From Methanocorpusculum vombati (lineage in GTDB: Archaea; Halobacteriota; Methanomicrobia; Methanomicrobiales; Methanocorpusculaceae): DNA of 64,000 nt. Numbering within the stretch: the first letter of the stretch is position 1; every line of letters begins with the position of its first letter. The notes beneath the pieces were generated by a model. The model was not told the DNA's origin. It searched no databases and was given only the letters and a program-made list of their open reading frames with translations. The stretch covers positions 1 to 64,000 of the forward strand of contig NZ_JAPTGC010000005.1 in NCBI RefSeq assembly GCF_026891935.1, given 5' to 3'. Shown here piece after piece: positions 1-8,779 of the stretch. The position numbers and the translations under genes are program-made.

Positions 1-65
1 TCAACACCGTAAAAGAGATCGGACCAAGCCCCATTGCAGCAGAAAGAAAGAGAAGAGGACTCTAA
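1..65 (+). CDS. 3' end of an upstream gene (partial)
   Basis: An open frame runs from base 3 to a TAA at 63-65, one base before the fwdD start codon. It encodes a basic C-terminal tail ending ERKRRGL. The tight spacing suggests a preceding member of the fwd operon or of a linked hydrogenase/ferredoxin operon. The 20 visible residues are too few to identify the family, so this is inferred from operon packing only. Confidence 0.55.
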   Translation, partial: NTVKEIGPSPIAAERKRRGL

Positions 66-66
66 G

Positions 67-489
67 ATGAAAACATTACATCTTAATATGGTTACCCAGC
101 GTGCCGTCGAAGAAGGCGAAGCAATGGAAGCTGGAAAAACCACCCAAAAATATTTTGATGTCTGCACCGTTGTTGAGATGAATGCAGATGACATCAGGGA
201 GATGGGGATTTCACCCAACACTGTTGTCAAAGTAACCAGCGAATGCGGCGAAGTGTTTGTCAAAGCAATCATTGCACGTCAGACCTGCCCCCGCGGTCTC
301 TGCCACATCCGCCAGGGTGTCTGGGCCAACCAGGTTGTTCCCCCGCGGACCCAGTCCACGGGCGAACCGCAGTACAGCGGCTTCCCGGTTACCATTGAAC
401 CTGCTCCGGATGCAAGAATCGTTCCCGCAGTTGAACTCGTACAGAAAGCCTGTAACAAATGGAACGGCCAGCTTCTGTGGCCAATGTGA
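67..489 (+). CDS. fwdD: Formylmethanofuran dehydrogenase subunit D
   Basis: A 140-residue small subunit of formylmethanofuran dehydrogenase, which reduces CO2 onto methanofuran in the first step of methanogenesis. In this family FwdD carries the molybdopterin-dinucleotide-binding C-terminal fold that in other molybdoenzymes is fused to the catalytic chain. The protein has the expected beta-rich segment around VVKVTSECGEVFVKAI and a PRGLCHIRQGVWAN motif. The start at 67 is preferred over the in-frame ATG at 34 because it follows a purine-rich stretch and the upstream gene's stop. It is followed 9 bases later by fwdB. The identification is firm; the choice of W or Mo isoform cannot be read from this subunit. 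Confidence 0.93.
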   Translation: MKTLHLNMVTQRAVEEGEAMEAGKTTQKYFDVCTVVEMNADDIREMGISPNTVVKVTSECGEVFVKAIIARQTCPRGLCHIRQGVWANQVVPPRTQSTGEPQYSGFPVTIEPAPDARIVPAVELVQKACNKWNGQLLWPM

Positions 490-498
490 GGTTAAATA

Positions 499-1896
499 AT
501 GCCAGAAGTAATCAAAAATGTCGCATGTCCGTACTGTGGTGCCTGCTGTGACGACCTGGAAGTCACCGTCGAAGACGGCAAAATTCTTGAGGTTAAAAAC
601 GCCTGCATCATCGGTACGGAAATCTACCACCATGCATCCCGTGAAGGCCGTGTCGGCAGCCCGCGTATGCGCCAGCCGGACGGAACCTACAAGGACATCA
701 CCTATGATGAAGCAATCGACTACACTGCCCGTATGCTGATCAAGGCAAAGAAGCCGCTGATTTACGGATTTGGCTCTACCAACTGTGAAGGTCAGGCAGC
801 AGCCGGTCGTGTTGCAGAAGAAGCAGGAGCAGTCCTCGACAACTGTGCATCCATCTGCCATGGTTCCTCCTTCCTTGCAATCTTCGATACCGGATACCCG
901 TCCTGTACTCTTGGTGAGGTCAAGAACCGTGCCGATGTCGTTATCTACTGGGGATCCAATCCGGCACACGCCCACCCGCGGCACATGTCCCGCTACGGTG
1001 TGTTTCCGAGAGGATTCTTCACCAACAAAGGTCACCGTGGCAGAAAAGTCATCTGTGTTGATCCGAGATACACCGATACCGCACGCTGTGCTGACTACTT
1101 CCTGCAGGTGAAACAGGGTCACGACTACGACCTGTTTGACGCCTTCCGTATGGTCATGCACGGTTACGCAGATGACGTCCCGGAGATTGTTGCCGGCGTT
1201 CCCAAAGAAAAGATCCTGGAAGTCTGCGATATCATCAAGAAGGGACGGTATGTGCACATCTTCTTCGGTATGGGTCTTTGCCACTCCGACGGTCGTAACC
1301 ACAACATTGACATCGCCATCAATCTGGTTCGTGACATCAACGAAGTTACCAAGTGTACGATCATGGCAATGCGCGGACACTACAACATTGCAGGTCCCGG
1401 TGTCGTCTGGTCCTGGCAGTTCGGTTTCCCGTACTGTATCGATCTGTCGAAAGGCTCACACGCACACATGAACCCCGGAGAAACCTCCTCGGTGGATCTT
1501 GCTAACCGTGGCGAAGTCGATGCATTCATCAACATTGGAACTGACGCCGGAGCACACTTCCCGATACGTGCCTTCGAAAAACTCGGTTCCCACATCCCGA
1601 TGGTCACCATTGACCCGAGCGTCAATATGGCAGCAACGGTTTCCGACGTGCACATCCCGGTTGCAATCGTCGGTGTTGAGACAGGTGGTATCTGCTACCG
1701 CATGGACAACGTGCCAATCCAGTACCGTGCAGTCGTCCCGCCGTACAACGGCATTCTGACTGACGAGGAACTGTTCAACAGAATCCTGAACCGGATGCTT
1801 GAGCTGAAGGAACAGGGCATTGAATGTGACGGCAAATGGGAGTATGCAAAGGCAATTCCGTCCTTAATCCCGGTGAAACTTGAGCCGGAGGCATAA
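499..1896 (+). CDS. fwdB: Formylmethanofuran dehydrogenase subunit B (catalytic, W/Mo)
   Basis: A 465-residue catalytic subunit that reduces CO2 to formate at a W/Mo bis-pterin centre. The N terminus has the [4Fe-4S] cysteines (C10, C13, C17 and probably C36). The SICHGSS motif places Cys120 at the metal ligand position (Cys118 in the M. wolfei enzyme). This is a Cys codon, not an in-frame TGA, so this is the cysteine and not the selenocysteine form. Downstream comes the molybdopterin oxidoreductase fold. The product, formate, passes to FwdA, encoded 4 bases downstream. Full length; very confident. Confidence 0.95.
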   Translation: MPEVIKNVACPYCGACCDDLEVTVEDGKILEVKNACIIGTEIYHHASREGRVGSPRMRQPDGTYKDITYDEAIDYTARMLIKAKKPLIYGFGSTNCEGQAAAGRVAEEAGAVLDNCASICHGSSFLAIFDTGYPSCTLGEVKNRADVVIYWGSNPAHAHPRHMSRYGVFPRGFFTNKGHRGRKVICVDPRYTDTARCADYFLQVKQGHDYDLFDAFRMVMHGYADDVPEIVAGVPKEKILEVCDIIKKGRYVHIFFGMGLCHSDGRNHNIDIAINLVRDINEVTKCTIMAMRGHYNIAGPGVVWSWQFGFPYCIDLSKGSHAHMNPGETSSVDLANRGEVDAFINIGTDAGAHFPIRAFEKLGSHIPMVTIDPSVNMAATVSDVHIPVAIVGVETGGICYRMDNVPIQYRAVVPPYNGILTDEELFNRILNRMLELKEQGIECDGKWEYAKAIPSLIPVKLEPEA

Positions 1897-1900
1897 GTTC

Positions 1901-3622
1901 ATGACCGAATATATCATCAAAAACGGATGTGTTGTTGATCCGACCCAGAACATCAACGCACAGAAGATGGATATCTGCATCAAAGACGGCAAATTTGTTG
2001 ACAAAGTCAGCAGTGCTGCCAAAGTCATTGATGCATCCGGCAAGCTGGTTATGGCCGCAGGTGTGGATATCCACTCCCACGTTGCCGGTCCGAAGGTGGA
2101 CATGGGCCGTCTCTTCCGTCCGGAAGACAAACTGTTCCGCTCCCCGATGCGTGGAAAGAACACCAGAATGGAGATGGGTTTCTCCGTTCCGAGCACCACC
2201 AAGACGGGTTACGACTACGCCCGCCTCGGATTCGCCTTTGCAATGGAAGCTGCAATGCCGCCACTCGAGGCACCCCACGTGCATGAAGAGATCCGCGACA
2301 CACCGATTATCGATGAAGGAGCCATGCCGGTTCTGGCAAACAACTGGTTCCTTCTGGAGTACTTCAAGAACGGCGAGATCGAAAACGCCGGTGCCTACGC
2401 ATCCTGGATTCTGAACGCCACCCGCGGATTTGGTCTGAAGTGTGTGAACCCCGGAGGAACCGAAGCATGGGGATGGGGTCTGAACTGTATCACCATCCAC
2501 GACAAGGTTCCGTACTTTGACATCACCCCGGCTGAAATTGTCACCGGCCTGATGGCAACGAACGAGTATCTCCGTCTGCCCCACTCCGTCCACGTGCATG
2601 CAAACAACCTCGGCAATCCGGGCAACTACGAAACCACCCTGGACACCCTGAAACTCGTTGAAGGCTTCTCTCCGAACAACGACTTCGGTCGTGAACAGGT
2701 CATGCACCACACGCACATCCAGTTCCACTGCTACGGCGGTGACTCCTTCAAGTCCGACTCGTTTGAGTCCAAGTCCAAGGAAGTTATGGACTACGTTAAC
2801 AGCCAGAAGAAGCTGACCGTTGATGTCGGTCAGGTCACGCTTGATGAAACCACCACGATGACCGCCGACGGTCCGTTCGAGTACCACTTGACCCATATGA
2901 ACCACCTGAAGTGGTCCAACGTGGATGTGGAGTTGGAGACGGCTGCTGGTATCGTTCCGTTCGTCTACGACCCGAAGACCTTCATTGCTGGTGCCCAGTG
3001 GGCAATCGGTCTGGAAATTGCACTCTTTGCAAAGGACAAAGACCGCTGTTACATCACGACCGACCACCCGAATGCAGGTCCGTTCTGGAGATACCCGAGA
3101 ATCTACAAGTGGCTGCTTTCCGCAAAGGCACGTAACGACGTCATTGAGAACCAGCTGAAGTACGGCAACAAGGTTATCGACAGAACCTACATCGGCGAAC
3201 TTGCCGACAAGGAACTTACGCTCTACGAGCTTGCCCAGATGACCCGTGCCGGTGTTGCAAAAGCACTCGGTTTAAAGGACATGTATGGCAGCTTAAAGAC
3301 CGGTCATGCCGCAAACGTTGCTGTCTACGACATCGATCCGGAGAATCTCCCGAGCGATCCCGAACAGTACGAGAAAGCATTCGGCAGCAGCTTTGCCTTC
3401 TTCAAGGATGGTATCCTTGCAGTTGAGAACCACGATATTGTCAACTACAGCATGCCGAAGAAGACGGTCTGGGTCAACTCGATTGTGCCGGAGAACAAGC
3501 AGGTCGAGCGTGATATCCGCGACAAGTTCCTGCACTCCTACACCGTTCAGCTGGACAACTATGCTGTGTTCGATGAGCACGTGCACAACCCGTATGCAAT
3601 CAAGGTGGACATCACCCAGTAA
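1901..3622 (+). CDS. fwdA: Formylmethanofuran dehydrogenase subunit A (amidohydrolase)
   Basis: A 573-residue amidohydrolase-fold subunit that condenses formate with methanofuran at a binuclear zinc site. The first zinc ligands are in GVDIHSH (H58 and H60). Lys180 in GLKCVNPGG matches the carboxylated lysine (Lys178) of the M. wolfei enzyme. The longer frame opening at 1880 would overlap fwdB; the ATG at 1901 is chosen because GGAG lies about 10 bases upstream, inside the end of fwdB. Cotranscribed with fwdB and fwdC. No missing active-site residues were noticed. Confidence 0.95.
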   Translation: MTEYIIKNGCVVDPTQNINAQKMDICIKDGKFVDKVSSAAKVIDASGKLVMAAGVDIHSHVAGPKVDMGRLFRPEDKLFRSPMRGKNTRMEMGFSVPSTTKTGYDYARLGFAFAMEAAMPPLEAPHVHEEIRDTPIIDEGAMPVLANNWFLLEYFKNGEIENAGAYASWILNATRGFGLKCVNPGGTEAWGWGLNCITIHDKVPYFDITPAEIVTGLMATNEYLRLPHSVHVHANNLGNPGNYETTLDTLKLVEGFSPNNDFGREQVMHHTHIQFHCYGGDSFKSDSFESKSKEVMDYVNSQKKLTVDVGQVTLDETTTMTADGPFEYHLTHMNHLKWSNVDVELETAAGIVPFVYDPKTFIAGAQWAIGLEIALFAKDKDRCYITTDHPNAGPFWRYPRIYKWLLSAKARNDVIENQLKYGNKVIDRTYIGELADKELTLYELAQMTRAGVAKALGLKDMYGSLKTGHAANVAVYDIDPENLPSDPEQYEKAFGSSFAFFKDGILAVENHDIVNYSMPKKTVWVNSIVPENKQVERDIRDKFLHSYTVQLDNYAVFDEHVHNPYAIKVDITQ

Positions 3623-3634
3623 GGTGGAGACAAG

Positions 3635-4435
3635 ATGAATACAGTAACTGTAACACTGACAAAACAGCCGGAGCTGTACTTTGAGGCGGATCTTATTACG
3701 CCGGATCAGTTTGCCGGAAAATCTGTTGAAGAGATCGGCGCAATTGAGATCTCTGAAGGTAAGATCAAGTATCCCCTTTCGGCCTATGCCACTATTGAGG
3801 GTGCTGCCGGTGCAACTGCAGCCGAGACCAGGATCGTCTTAAACGGTGACTGGACCCGTGTGAAGCGTATCGGTCAGCAGATGACCGCAGGCGAGATTGT
3901 GATCAACAGCAACACCGATATGTACACCGGCGGCTGGATGAAGGGCGGTAAGATCACCGTGAACGGCAACGTTGACTCCTTCACCGGCATTGCTATGGCG
4001 GGCGGCGAGCTGACCGTGAACGGCAATGCTCAGAATCATGTCGGTTCCGCATACCGCGGCGACTGGCGCGGCATGACCGGCGGTGTTCTTCGCGTGAAGG
4101 GCACGGCAGGCAATGATATCGGTACCTTTATGCGCGGCGGAACGATCATCATCGAGGGCGATGCATTTATCCATGTGCTGACCCACGGTGAGGGCGGAAC
4201 GATCATCCTGAAAGGAAACGTTGAGGGCCGTGTCGGTGGTCAGGCCGTGAAAGGCGACGTGTACGTCTACGGCACGATCGAGAACCCGATGCCCGGCTAC
4301 AAGTATGTTGACGATGTAGAGGCCGAGGTTGACGGCGAGAAGGCTGTCTTTGCCCACTATATCGGTGACCTTGGTGAACGCCACCCGACCTCAAAGGGTC
4401 AGACGGTTTTCGCCAACCTCTACCTGAAGAAATAA
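3635..4435 (+). CDS. fwdC: Formylmethanofuran dehydrogenase subunit C
   Basis: A 266-residue structural subunit built as a right-handed beta-helix. The central part (about residues 75-215) has the repeated glycine pattern typical of FwdC and the glutamate synthase alpha C-terminal domain, for example GGWMKGGKITVNG, AMAGGELTVNG and FMRGGTIIIEG. It holds FwdA and FwdB together. It starts 12 bases after fwdA with GGTGG upstream. Full length. The order D-B-A-C in one transcript is the standard archaeal arrangement. Confidence 0.94.
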   Translation: MNTVTVTLTKQPELYFEADLITPDQFAGKSVEEIGAIEISEGKIKYPLSAYATIEGAAGATAAETRIVLNGDWTRVKRIGQQMTAGEIVINSNTDMYTGGWMKGGKITVNGNVDSFTGIAMAGGELTVNGNAQNHVGSAYRGDWRGMTGGVLRVKGTAGNDIGTFMRGGTIIIEGDAFIHVLTHGEGGTIILKGNVEGRVGGQAVKGDVYVYGTIENPMPGYKYVDDVEAEVDGEKAVFAHYIGDLGERHPTSKGQTVFANLYLKK

Positions 4436-4469
4436 ATCTCTTCAGGTCAACATTTTTTGAGAGATTCCT

Positions 4470-5027
4470 ATGAAAAATAATGAAAAGCCGGTTTTCTTCA
4501 GTACTCATCTGCATGATGATCTTGAGCACGCGTTTGAGGATCTGAGACGGATTCACGGAGAGATCACCGGAGTTATCCGCAGTATGGAGGATTCAGCTGC
4601 GCATTGTTCTGATTCTGAACGGGAAAAAGAGCTGCGGTTCTATGCGGATGCGATTCTGGGTCCTGCGGATGATCTGGAGAAGTGGGCTACAACCTATGCG
4701 GATGCGGTAAATGCGCAGCTGGAAGGAAATCATCTGGTGTATGAACGGGACACGTATCAGACGCTGGTCCGGATTTTACAGTGGGACGGGGTGGATGTCC
4801 GTCAGCTTGCCCGCTGGATTCGGGAAATGAAGGAACTTACTTCGCATATCGGTCTGGATGTTCCCTATCTTCTGCATGTAAAGCAGATTCCGACAGAGCC
4901 GATTCCGGAGGACGTGGCGAAGTATCCGGTGTTTGTTATGGACAAACAGGGCTACTGTCTCTGTGGTATGGATCTGGCCGAGGTTCGTTACATTGATGAG
5001 GTGCGCGAACTGATGGAAGAAAAATAA
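4470..5027 (+). CDS. Unknown protein downstream of the fwd operon
   Basis: A 185-residue soluble protein of unrecognised family. It is rich in acidic and helical stretches (residues 15-110), has no signal peptide or membrane segment, and carries a short Cys pair (CLCGM) near the C terminus, about residues 162-164. It starts 34 bases after fwdC behind GAGAG and is followed by a T-rich stretch, so it may be the last gene of the fwd transcript. A role in formylmethanofuran metabolism would be guilt by association only. Confidence 0.75.
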   Translation: MKNNEKPVFFSTHLHDDLEHAFEDLRRIHGEITGVIRSMEDSAAHCSDSEREKELRFYADAILGPADDLEKWATTYADAVNAQLEGNHLVYERDTYQTLVRILQWDGVDVRQLARWIREMKELTSHIGLDVPYLLHVKQIPTEPIPEDVAKYPVFVMDKQGYCLCGMDLAEVRYIDEVRELMEEK

Positions 5028-5052
5028 TTTTTGGTTTTTTCTTTTTAAAAAC
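5028..5052 (+). terminator. T-rich terminator after the fwd transcript
   Basis: Directly after the stop codon at 5025-5027 come three closely spaced T runs (of five, six and five). There is no strong hairpin. Oligo-T tracts of this kind end transcription in archaea. The next gene downstream lies on the other strand. Confidence 0.5.
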
Positions 5053-5246
5053 GTGTGTTCCGGTTCAGATCCGGAGATTTTTCTTCATTTCGTTGGATTT
5101 TTCCGTGGATGTGGACGGTTGCAGCAAGGCAGACGTCGACATTTTTGCGGATATAGGGTGAGCTGCGGAAAAAAAAGGAAAGGCCGGGACCCTACAGCCC
5201 CGCACAACAAAAAAAGACAGGCAGACACTCCTGCCCGCACCTATTT

Positions 5247-6377
5247 TTACCTCACCGCCTCGATACGATCGAGCGCCTCCTTCAGCCGCTCCATCGACGC
5301 CGCATACGAAATGCGGATCCAGCCCGGAGCACCAAACGCCGTACCCGGCGTTGCCGCAACATGCGCTTTGTCCAGCCACAGATTCGCCGTCGCCACATCA
5401 TCACCGCCCACATTGATGAACGCATAGAACGCACCCTCCGCCGGCGCAGTGGAAAGACCCATACCCGCAAGCCGGCCAATCACATACTTCCGGCGCTCCG
5501 CAAACTGCCGGCGCATCTCCTCAACACAGCTCTGATCCCCGTTCAGCGCCGCCACACCGCCCCACATCGCAAACGTATTCACACAGCCGACCGAATGCTG
5601 CATCACCTTATCCATGGCAGGAATCACCTCAAGCGGCGCCGCAAGATATCCAAGCCTCCACCCCGTCATCGCATACGCCTTGGAAAAACCATTAATCGTC
5701 ACAGTTCGCTCCAGCATATCACCAACCGTCGCAATCGACACATGCTCCTTTCCATAGACCAGCTTCTCATAGATCTCATCTGAAAGACAGAACAGATCAT
5801 GATCCATACACACATCCGCAATCAGCCGCAGTGACGACCTGCCGAGGATCGAACCCGTCGGATTCGACGGTGTATTCACAATAATCATCTTCGTCTTATC
5901 CGTGATCACCTCGTAAATCGATTCATCCACCTGAAAATCCGCATTCAGAGAATAGTGCACAGCCTTCCCGCCCGCAATCTGCACACACGGCTCATATGAA
6001 ACCCAGGACGGATCAATGACCACAACCTCATCACCCCGGTTCAGCAGCGCCATCATCGTAATACGGATAGCATCCTTCGCGCCCGCCGTCACCATAATCT
6101 GCTTCTGCGTCGCCGCAATGTGGTTCTCGCGGTTCAGCTTATCGGCAACCGCCTGCGTCAGCTCCGGAATACCGCGGGACGGCGCATAATGCGTCTCGCC
6201 GCGGGTCAGCGCATCAATTGCTGCCTGCGTAATATGGGCAGGTGTTGCAAAATCCGGCTCGCCCACCGCAAGACTGATCACATCAATACCGGACGCGATC
6301 ATCTCCTTGGAACGGTTGCTCATCGCCATCGTAGCCGACGGGGCAACCGCCGTAATCGTATCCGAAACCGATCTCAT
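5247..6377 (-). CDS. Class I/II PLP-dependent aminotransferase
   Basis: A 376-residue fold-type I aminotransferase, probably aspartate or aromatic amino-acid transaminase. The PLP lysine is K233 in GFSKAYAMTGWR. The SNPTG motif (residues 171-175) and the DEIYEKL motif (residues 200-206) bind cofactor and substrate. AVGEPDF near residue 40 is the usual N-terminal signature. Its ATG overlaps the ribH stop codon (ATGA), so the two are translationally coupled. Exact substrate cannot be fixed from sequence. Confidence 0.9.
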   Translation of the reverse strand: MRSVSDTITAVAPSATMAMSNRSKEMIASGIDVISLAVGEPDFATPAHITQAAIDALTRGETHYAPSRGIPELTQAVADKLNRENHIAATQKQIMVTAGAKDAIRITMMALLNRGDEVVVIDPSWVSYEPCVQIAGGKAVHYSLNADFQVDESIYEVITDKTKMIIVNTPSNPTGSILGRSSLRLIADVCMDHDLFCLSDEIYEKLVYGKEHVSIATVGDMLERTVTINGFSKAYAMTGWRLGYLAAPLEVIPAMDKVMQHSVGCVNTFAMWGGVAALNGDQSCVEEMRRQFAERRKYVIGRLAGMGLSTAPAEGAFYAFINVGGDDVATANLWLDKAHVAATPGTAFGAPGWIRISYAASMERLKEALDRIEAVR

Positions 6378-6793
6378 TCGCTAAGTCTCCGGACCATCTT
6401 CACCGCCGACTCAACCGCACGCTTCCCGTACTCAATACGGTCCTCAGCCTCAAGTCTTGTCATACCGGGTCCGGAGATACCAAGCGCAACCGGCTTATCG
6501 AACTCAAGGGAAAGATCAAGAATCTTCCGTGCCGCATGCTGCACCACAATCTGATCATGATCCGTCGCGCCCTCAATAACACAGCCGATGGTAACAACCG
6601 CATCAATATCCTGCTTTTTCAGAAGCTTGCGGATGGCAAGAGGCATATCATAGGCGCCCGGCACATAAATCCGGTCATGAACTGCCGCACCAAGGAACCT
6701 GGCGTGCTCCTCCGCCTCCATCTCCATCATATACGTAAGATCGCGGTTAAATTCTGCAACAACGAATCCGAGTCTGACTGGTTTGTCGGTCAT
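6374..6793 (-). CDS. ribH: 6,7-dimethyl-8-ribityllumazine synthase
   Basis: A 139-residue lumazine synthase, which makes the riboflavin precursor from ArP and 3,4-dihydroxy-2-butanone 4-phosphate. Family features are VAEFNRD near the N terminus, VPGAYDMP, and the TIGCVIEGATDHDQ stretch with the phosphate-binding region. The ATG at 6793 is used rather than the one at 6838, because family alignment begins at MTDKPVRLGF. In a methanogen this pathway also feeds F420 through the shared ribityl-pyrimidine intermediate. Confidence 0.92.
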   Translation of the reverse strand: MTDKPVRLGFVVAEFNRDLTYMMEMEAEEHARFLGAAVHDRIYVPGAYDMPLAIRKLLKKQDIDAVVTIGCVIEGATDHDQIVVQHAARKILDLSLEFDKPVALGISGPGMTRLEAEDRIEYGKRAVESAVKMVRRLSE

Positions 6794-6887
6794 GGTAATC
6801 TCAGTACAATTCTGTCGCAAAAGTATATAGTGGTTCACAAAAAAGTCTCAACTCAAAAATGAGTTGGCGGTGAAGTGATGAAAAAAA

Positions 6888-7499
6888 TTACTGCCCGGCT
6901 GCCGGGGCGGGCACTCTCGCTCTCTGGTAGCACCAGGAAAAGATTGCAACCGACAGAGGCACCAGAATCAGAATACCAACACCTGTCGGCGTATCCGAAA
7001 TTACCGTCCAGCCGAAGTCGTTCGGGGTGAGGAAACAGACCAGCAGGATATGGACACATCCCATGATAACGGCGATCAGAGTCGCTGTAAGCGTGGTAAT
7101 CCTCTCACGATAGAAATACCAGATAACACCGCTTACCACACCTGCGAACAGCGTCGAAAGACAGCAGGGAACCATGGTTGCACCGCCGAGCGTGAACCGG
7201 TAAGCAGCACCGATAACCGCAGCACCAACACCGATGACAGGGCCGAACCACAGACCGCCATATATCGGACTGCCGTCACGGACATTAAGCAGTGCACCAC
7301 CGTACTCAATGCTTGCAATCGAACCAAACAGCGACATTATGCCAAAAATAGCAATTCCGACAGAATATTTGATCCAGTCGGTAAAATCCCCTTTCATATC
7401 CTCAAGCAGACGGGATTTTCCGAGAATTATTCCAAGCACCGCGGCAAATCCAAGATTCACACCGAACAGCACAATGAGACCTCCTGCAGTCGCATCCAT
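6888..7499 (-). CDS. Stand-alone 5TM receptor domain (LytS/YhcK type)
   Basis: A 203-residue protein with about six hydrophobic segments, consisting of little more than the 5TMR-LYT membrane sensor domain. The diagnostic loop LNVRDGSPIYGGLWFGPVIG lies in the middle (about residues 70-90). In bacteria this domain is normally fused to a histidine kinase or GGDEF module; here no output domain follows. The longer frame would overlap the upstream DMT gene, so the ATG at 7499 is taken. The ligand is unknown. Confidence 0.75.
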   Translation of the reverse strand: MDATAGGLIVLFGVNLGFAAVLGIILGKSRLLEDMKGDFTDWIKYSVGIAIFGIMSLFGSIASIEYGGALLNVRDGSPIYGGLWFGPVIGVGAAVIGAAYRFTLGGATMVPCCLSTLFAGVVSGVIWYFYRERITTLTATLIAVIMGCVHILLVCFLTPNDFGWTVISDTPTGVGILILVPLSVAIFSWCYQRARVPAPAAGQ

Positions 7500-7560
7500 A
7501 CTATGTATAATGAAGAACCCCTGCCTATTTGAGAATACCGGTGATCCCAAGTAAGATAAA

Positions 7561-8631
7561 TCAATGATCCTCGTGACCGTGCAGGTGATGAAGATCCGGT
7601 GCATGCGGATGGCTGTGCATCATCGTCTCATGGGTATGCAGATGAGAGTGTTCCCCTTCCACCGGCGGATCATGGACATGAGTATGGTGTTCGTCATCAT
7701 GACAGTGACGATGCTCATGAATCAGCGGTGTGTGGACATGGCGATGACGGTGACCGCTGGTCGCAGCAAAGTAGGCTCCGGCAATCATAATTCCCGTGGC
7801 AGCAGCAAAGGAAACGGTCACCGGTATCTGGAAGATTACAAACGACAGTCCCACCCCAATAAACGGCGCAATTGCATAAAATGCACTTGTCCGGGCGGCA
7901 CCAAGTGTTCTCTGGGCAAGAACATAGAAATAGATCGAAAGACCGTACGCAAAGAATCCGAGCAGAAGTGCTGCAAGAACACCGCTGAGATCCGCAGTCA
8001 TCTCCCGTGCAAACAGGGCGAGCAGAAGTGCACCACCGCCTGCACCGAACCCTTTGATGATTACGATCTCCACCGGATCTTTTAAGGAAAGCATCCGTGT
8101 ACAGTTGTTCTCAAAACCCCAGGCAACACAGGCAAGCAGAACGAAAATCGATCCCAGAGAGAAAGCAAAACTGCTCATATCCTCAACGGTGAGGATGATA
8201 CTCGCACAAACGATCAAAAGAATCGCAAACCAGAGCCTGCGATCGATCGCCTCCCGAAAAAGAAGAAGAGCAATCACCGAAGTGGTGACGATCTCAAAGT
8301 TGTTTAAAAGAGAAGCATTCGCCGCGGTGGTCAGGGTAAGACCAAACATCAGCAGAACAGGCGCGGCAATATCTAGCACAATCATGCCGATAACGTACGG
8401 AAGATCCTTCCTGCTGAGTGGCGCCTCGCGGGTTTCCTGCCTGCGTGTAGTCTGAACCAGACTGACCACAGCCATCCCGATACCTGCCCCAAGATACAGC
8501 AGAGCTGCAAGCAGTGCCGGAGGCACACTGTCCAGCAGCACTTTGGAGACCGGCGAACTGATCCCGTAGAGAACAGCGGCAAGCACAGCAAAACCGATTG
8601 CAAGAAACCGTGGGGCAGCGGCAGCGGACAT
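7561..8631 (-). CDS. DMT/EamA-family transporter with histidine-rich tail
   Basis: A 356-residue membrane protein with about ten transmembrane segments in two EamA repeats (roughly residues 8-150 and 160-290). The last 64 residues are a hydrophilic tail with 24 histidines mixed with Asp and Glu, which would bind Ni, Co, Zn or Cu on one membrane face. EamA carriers mostly export metabolites, so a metal-sensing or metal-exporting role is inferred from the tail alone. It precedes the 5TM sensor gene on the same strand. Confidence 0.85.
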   Translation of the reverse strand: MSAAAAPRFLAIGFAVLAAVLYGISSPVSKVLLDSVPPALLAALLYLGAGIGMAVVSLVQTTRRQETREAPLSRKDLPYVIGMIVLDIAAPVLLMFGLTLTTAANASLLNNFEIVTTSVIALLLFREAIDRRLWFAILLIVCASIILTVEDMSSFAFSLGSIFVLLACVAWGFENNCTRMLSLKDPVEIVIIKGFGAGGGALLLALFAREMTADLSGVLAALLLGFFAYGLSIYFYVLAQRTLGAARTSAFYAIAPFIGVGLSFVIFQIPVTVSFAAATGIMIAGAYFAATSGHRHRHVHTPLIHEHRHCHDDEHHTHVHDPPVEGEHSHLHTHETMMHSHPHAPDLHHLHGHEDH

Positions 8632-8668
8632 ATTCTGTTTGTAATATTGGCAATAATTGCATATAACT

Positions 8669-8684
8669 CTCTGTTAGGAGAGAT
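8669..8684. promoter_or_regulatory. Small inverted repeat upstream of the DMT gene
   Basis: The 16-base sequence CTCTCTGTTAGGAGAG forms five-base arms around a six-base loop. It lies just upstream (on the minus strand) of the TATA-like ATATGCAAT that precedes the DMT transporter. It could be an operator or chance; no second copy was seen. Confidence 0.25.
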
Positions 8685-8779
8685 TTTTTGATTGTTATGC
8701 GAATTTATTACCAATAATCCCCCGATGTGCGGCACGTAGTACTGACCGCGGATTTGGGTGAAAAGGGTATGCGGTTTCC

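Noticed and set aside
499-1896. Possible selenocysteine in FwdB
   Set aside because: The active-site position is a normal Cys codon (TGC in ATCTGCCAT) and no in-frame TGA is present.
211-3067. Long minus-strand open frames opposite fwdD, fwdB and fwdA (up to 430 codons)
   Set aside because: They mirror the codon pattern of strongly biased genes on the other strand; their products are low in recognisable motifs, and the plus-strand genes are certain.
5053-5427. Plus-strand frame after the fwd operon
   Set aside because: Most of it lies antisense to the aminotransferase gene; the product is basic and unordered.
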